Shown: one piece after another, positions 58,209-64,000 of the stretch
How the letters are laid out: every line of letters begins with the position of its first letter
Numbering within the stretch: the first letter of the stretch is position 1
From: Struthio camelus
Lineage: Eukaryota > Chordata > Aves > Struthioniformes > Struthionidae
DNA length: 64,000 nt
Direction: 5' to 3'
Assembly (NCBI RefSeq): GCF_040807025.1
Contig: NC_090942.1
Coordinates: 67,350,911 to 67,414,910 of the forward strand
Translations under genes and position numbers: made by a program
Notes under the pieces: model-generated
Seen by the model: the letters and a program-made list of their open reading frames with translations, nothing else
The model's database searches: none
Told to the model about the DNA's origin: nothing

Positions 58209-61200
58209 CTGAAAATTGGAATACAGCCACATGATTTTCTTAAACATCATAATGCTGTAATATTTTAGTTTCAGCTTTCTTTCATCATTCCTGTAAACAG
58301 TGCTCTGGTCCACCTCCTGCTATATAGTTTCCTACAGAGCGTCTGACAAACACCGACTGCGTCTAACATACTGACATCGCACCACATAACCACTACAACA
58401 TAGGACACAATTTGGCTATAATCCAGTAACTGTCCAAACCTTGACATTTAAAGGGCATGGAGACACATGTATTTTCTATTTCTTAAGGCTAAAATAAAAA
58501 GTAAAAATCTAACGTGTTTCAGAAAAATTAATATCCTATTTAGCATTTTCTACCCTAAGTGTTTATCTCCCCAGAAACACTTCTGGAAAGAACTGAAAAA
58601 CTGATTTCTCTTTTCAATGCTCAGAAGCAGATTTTTTTTGTCTTCTGCCATTTTCTAACATCTTGCAGTAACATTTCAAAGCGTACATTATGGGATTTAA
58701 CTGTTTGGTTAGTATTAACATGGGACCACAAAGTGGTCACATAGAGATCAGAGATTTCACATAAACCATAAAATGAGTACATAACCTAGCATAACACAAA
58801 ACTCAAGGTATTCACGCTTATTTTATCACCCACGTAGTGACAACTTATATGGCTTTTCTGAAAATGAAAAATAAATCAGTAGGTATCAAGTAACACAGCA
58901 CAATCAGGCAGCCCATTTCTACTACTGCAGTAGGACAAGACAGGAGCATGTTACATGAGCACATTGGAAACTGTTAAAACGGGACTTGTATGCAGAAGCA
59001 TGAAATAATGTTAAAAAACAAGGCCCAAACCCTAGAAAGCTTGAGCTGATGAAAGCCTTCTTTTCTTCTAACACTTTACTAAAGCTATGCTTCACGGCAC
59101 AGAAGAATACCAATTTATCTAAAATGTCACTTGTCTCAATACATGAACAGCAAAGCAATACGGATAGATTTATGTTGAAAAACATACATACAAAGTCAAA
59201 TTCTGTGGCAGTGAGATGCACTGTACAGAAAGAGTGGGGACTAGGAGAAGAGCAGAGGAAATCAAGATAGCCACAGGCAGATTTTTGCTTCAAAAGGCTC
59301 TAAGTAGTAATTAATTTCATTTTACAATTGATCTTCTTTAATTGACTTTGAGTTAGATGCAAGCAACTTAGGACAGGAGATGGAGCACTGAAATCTTATC
59401 AAGTAATAACTGAAGAACCATTTGGTCAAAGTATAAATGAGCTCTGGAAGCCTCCCTTACAGAGGGCTGCAGTAGCACACTTTTGAAGTCTACATATCAG
59501 AGACTGTGAAAAATACATAAACAAACAAGCAATAGACCATTTTGACAAACTTCATGATTTAAAACAAATGGAATGCCTACCCAGAAAAATGAACGTGATA
59601 AAAGTTCATAAGCTACACTGAAAAACAGGGTTTCCTTCATTAAAAATATTTTGAAGGCTTCTGAGCAAGATTTCTTACAAATTGGTAAAACAACCATTCA
59701 ATCTAGAAGGGTCAGAGACAAGGCTGAGATGAAGTGCCTCCTCTTGAACATGATCCAAGTAGAAGAGAAGGGATAGCAATAAAAAGATCAAGTCCTTACC
59801 AAGAATCTCATCAGGACTGAAAACCAAAGAACCATTGGACAAGTTGCTGCTCATTACCGCTGATTGTTTCGTCTTTCTAAAATAGCGGAAACGCAGGAAG
59901 CCAAGATTGGTACCTACCAAACTATGGGACCAAAACACTATGTCCTATGCAGCTCCCCACAGCCCAGTTACTTTCAGATGTAGGAGGAGTTATCTGGATC
60001 CTTTGCAGTGGTTTAATGAATGACAATTGTAAAGTCAACCATCGTTCATTAGATTAGACATTACAATACTCTGCACATCAGGAAAATTATTTCAGATTGC
60101 ATTATATTTTCTTATTAAAGCAATCTGTCCCTGGAATACAATACAACATCTTAATGATGCACTCCTTAATCTAGACCACACGCACACCCATAACCAAGAA
60201 TTATATGGAACACAATATGAAAAGCAGTAAACACAAAGCTGATCTTTTCTGGCCACTGAGGAGAGGGAGGGATATATTTATATGGGGTTTGTTCAGAATA
60301 AAAGTTCAGTTCAGCCACTCTTGCATACAACATACGTAGGCAGGGACTAACACCAAAGACTTCACGTGCTACAGGATTCTTAGCAATAAGCTTACTGCAG
60401 CATCATGCTCGTTTTGTCATCACACTGGAACTACTGTCACAGCTTTAAGCAAGGACTGAAACGCATAAAGTCATTCCACGATGAGTTCAGAAAAGTATCA
60501 ATAAATTCTGATCTTTCATGGCACGTCAGTCAGGTTTTCCTCTGGAACTTGACCTAATCCTAATTTGAAATGTCAATAAGCTGTGCTGACTAGAAGAACT
60601 TTATATAGATAGCTCACAGATAAGGGCAAATACAGCAACGGCATGCTATCTGTTGCTTCTTCAGCCACTGTTTCAAACTTCCATTGCTCTGCTCTATTAA
60701 CCATAATCAATCTCTCAGATGAGCACCTGAGTTTGATAGCAAAGTAATTTTTCCCAGAAATACTATGGGGGGAAGCACACCGGGATTAGGAAATACAATA
60801 TTTAAATATATCTCGCCAGTATGTATGATGTGAACCTTAACAGCTTTCTTGCTGCCTCCTAAAGAGATACATTTTCATCATTGTTATCTTCTTCTTCAGA
60901 GAAATCTAGAACAACCAAGGATGAAGGACAGAAAAGAGGGAAATGATTGAGCGATTAGTTTCACAAATTAAGCACCCAAGAGCTATCAAAATTGTGATCC
61001 ACTCCAAAAAACTGCTCCCACCCATTACATTAATTCTTACAGGAAAATTTGCTTCATGACCTGTAGCCAGACTTTTCAGAAATTCAGCAGCAGCAGATAG
61101 CAGGGTATGGCTTTACGACTGTTAGCCTCGTTAAAAACGGAGGATATTGTTTTTAAGAACACTTTAGGGTTGTTTACAAGCCAAATGGAAAAAACTCCAT

Positions 61201-61439
61201 ATTGAAAATTCTTTAGTAGTACTAGTAACAACTAGTTACTTCATATTCATCCCAAATTGGCTTTCTTATTCAATTTCCAAGTCCATAATACCTCATTAGC
61301 ATTCCTAGTTTTAGAAGACAAGTGACTTATACGCAATACTGTGCAAAGATGCCTTCTCCATTTATGTTCTCCAGATCCAAAAAGAGACTGCAACTCAATC
61401 CTCTTCCACTACTGATTGTTCCCCTCCTCTTTGAGCCCC

Positions 61440-61845
61440 GTCCGTAGGTGCAAGGCCTAGGAGAACCTGTTGGTGAAGACTAAGGCAAAGAAAGTGTTGA
61501 GCAACTCAGCCCTGTCCATATCCACTGTCACTAAATCACGTGCCCTGTTCAGCAGCAGGCCCACATTTCCCTTGTTTCTGTTCTTTCTTCTTTTACAGCT
61601 AATACAGTAGTAAAGCTCCTCTTGCTGCCTTTCGATGTCCATTGCCGGTTTCAATTCTAGCTGAACCTTTGCTCTCTTAATACGATCCCTGCATACGCAG
61701 GCAGTATTTTTACATCCTTCCTTTGAAACCTGTCCTCACTTCCCTGTCCTGTATGTCTTCTGCACTGACACTCACTGCATTGATGCTCAGTCACGAGTTC
61801 CCTGCTTAGCCACATCACTCTCCTTACACGTCTACTCATTTTCCT
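61440..61845 (-). mobile_element. CR1 LINE coding-region fragment
   Basis: The minus strand encodes a CR1 ORF2-like stretch, QEELYYCISCKRRKNRNKGN and then ELLNTFFALVFT, ending in frameshifts and stops. It is a dead fragment in DNM1L intron 1. Confidence 0.8.
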
Positions 61846-63955
61846 GTGTATTTATTTGTATGGACTCTTTTGTGCTTAGAGGAGGTCGTCATTATAGACA
61901 TGCCAGGTCTCTGCCGTGCCTCTCAAAGGATCCCACCAGCCAATTCAACGAATGAGCCAGAGTCTGCTCTCACAAAGTCCATGCAGCAAGGGAGAATACA
62001 CAAAGACTCCATTAAAGACTTACTGATGCAAAAGAGCCATAAGATTTTATAGTCATTTGTTCAGATCACTGCAATTGTTTTGTTTCATGCGTTATTAAAA
62101 TGATAACAGAGTTGTACTGGCTGCAACAAATTTCAAGTAATTTTATAAGAATCTGTTGCCATTTCTCACGTCTATCTTTAGTTTTTATAATCATTCTGTG
62201 GAGCCAACACAAAAAAAGTCTGGAACAAAATCCATTATAAGGAAACGTCCAATAAACTACCGGGGAACTTCCAACACAAGAAGAATATCGGTTGAAATGG
62301 CTGCAATCTTCATTCATTGCTTTTGATAGCACTAACTGATACATTTCTCATTATCTGCTCAAAGTGGAAAAAACAGCAAAGAGCTGGAACATAGTACAAA
62401 TGTGCAGCAGGACAGCACATGACAAGATGAAGGCAACAATGCCAGGGTTCCTGATGACTTTTCCAGTGGCACAACATGAACATTTGAGGATGACAGTAAG
62501 CAACTGTGAGGTAGGAGAGAGTTCACAATAAGATGTAATAACTCCTGAAGAATTCTCTCAAGAAAAGCAATGCTTCTCCTTTGCAGATCTGAGACGGAAC
62601 AGCAGCCATTCTGCAAACTCTCTAATACAAGAGATCAGTAATGAAGGTCCTGCTGGCTATACTATGCTCTTAGCAAGACTTACGTACATGACTTACTAAA
62701 TTCCAATTCTATTATTGGGAAACATAAGCTAATGCATCTTTGCTGAGGCCTCACCCATAAGGATATTACCCAGATAAGTACTTTGAACAGAAGCATTCTG
62801 CAGTAGCTGTCCTGGAAGCGTTCAGCGTGCAGTAACTATCTAGGAGCAAGATAGCTCAGGTCAGCACAGATGTAGCTCCAGAGCAATGACAACAGAACAG
62901 TTTTGGCTGGAATAGCTATTGTGGGAGAAGTTTCCTTTGAGAACTAGCCCCAAGCTAGGCTGGATCGAAACAGCCAACAAATTTAAAAATGTATTTACTA
63001 ACCAGAAGAGAATTCTGAAGTTGTTAGCAGGCCCGATGAGTTATTGTAAGACATTCTTTGGAATGAAATTATGCTGAAGAAAGATTCAGAAGCTAACAGA
63101 CTGATCCCAGTATGAGAAAGCAGTGCCATCAACAAATTGCATTACTGGTTGTTCCAAAACAGACTTCTTCTGTGAAGGATCTTGTCTTTATTATAGCTCT
63201 GTTGTTCCTGCAGGCTACTCCTCATCCACTCAAATACAGAGCTTTCCTGAATCATTAGGAAGAAACCTGAATCCACACATCTCTCTCCACAAAAGATAGC
63301 TTATGCAGAAAGGCAGAATTTACACAGTTCAGCCAAAATACTTTAGGAATCCCTTATTTACATCAGCTCTGAATTTAATCATATGCCAAATAATAGCAAA
63401 TAGATAAAAGATTTGTAGGTGGCTTTTTTCCCCTCAATATATCGATTCTCAGTGTCCTCCAATACTTCACCTGAGACACAAATACCTCATGTAACTAGAA
63501 ACAACCAGCACTGAACTCCTCCAAGTTATTTCCTGGAACTGTGATATTTGAAGATCCATGTTTCAAAGCAGTATCTACTATATTCATTACTTTTTCAGTG
63601 AAATGAAGCAAAATTTAACCAACCTGTATCTTCAAATTCAAAATGTTCTACATAACAAAGATACCTTGATAAGGGAAAGCCAGTGAACCTTATGGCTATT
63701 ATATGAACACATCTTCCCTAAGAACTGCACTGCAGTTTTCACTCTGTATTTTGAAACACATTTGCCAGGGTTCTTTGTTTTAATGATTCTTCCCTTTAAA
63801 CCTCCTGAAAACACGTTTCCCTTGTACTACCTGCTGTGGTCAAGACTGATCTACAGGACGCAACTGTTTTAATTAAAATACAGATTTATAGAGAAAAATA
63901 ATTTCCCATCACAAGAAGAGAAGAACCCCAGCAGCAAGCATAGAGAACTCGGGTG

Positions 63956-63974
63956 CGGGGGGGGGGGGGGGGGG
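63956..63974 (+). repeat. Poly-G run
   Basis: About 18 G bases almost at the window end. Assembly length is often unreliable in such runs. Confidence 0.9.
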
Positions 63975-64000
63975 CACTACTTCATTCAGATCATTCTACA

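Larger units (their letters stand above)
58209..64000. other. DNM1L: DNM1L first intron (5' end outside the window)
   Basis: No start exon and no CpG island were seen up to the right edge. It contains one CR1 coding fragment and a terminal G-run. Confidence 0.8.

Noticed and set aside
61457-61654. Open frame as a host gene
   Set aside because: The peptide is the CR1 ORF2 motif with ELLNTFFALVFT and is broken on both sides.

Overview
The window is vertebrate nuclear DNA, most likely from a bird. Evidence for that is split genes with GT-AG introns, several CR1 retrotransposon remnants of the kind abundant in birds and other sauropsids, an LTR block of the type common in avian genomes, and the gene order YARS2 next to DNM1L in tail-to-tail orientation. 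In human the same block reads FGD4-DNM1L-YARS2-PKP2, so PKP2 is expected off the left edge and FGD4 off the right. All exon calls were made by translating the sequence, checking splice sites by eye and checking that exon phases add up.

Left third (1-18.9 kb, minus strand): two tandem genes related to CDADC1, the cytidine/dCMP deaminase-domain protein whose vertebrate member is reported to be a dCTP deaminase. The right-hand copy is essentially complete (exons from about 18.6 kb down to a stop at 5365, with a polyadenylation signal at 5297). The left-hand copy begins close behind it at about 4.6 kb and runs off the left edge. In both, the first deaminase-like domain has lost the catalytic glutamate (HAV instead of HAE). 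The right copy has an intact HAE/PCxxC second domain. The two copies share exon lengths and phases but have very different linker sequences.

Middle (18.9-24.8 kb): a strong CpG island forms an apparent bidirectional promoter between the deaminase gene (-) and YARS2 (+). YARS2, the mitochondrial tyrosyl-tRNA synthetase, is complete in five coding exons. Its first intron holds a perfect 16-copy, 10-bp minisatellite.

Right part (about 27.8-64 kb, minus strand): DNM1L (DRP1, the mitochondrial and peroxisomal fission GTPase). Eighteen coding exons are present, from the P-loop serine to the stop; only the first coding exon (start codon to the first part of the P-loop) lies beyond the right edge. 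YARS2 and DNM1L converge, with about 3 kb of apparently non-coding DNA between their 3' ends. No tRNA, rRNA or CRISPR was seen. The most interesting material is the tandem deaminase pair and the YARS2 intronic minisatellite.
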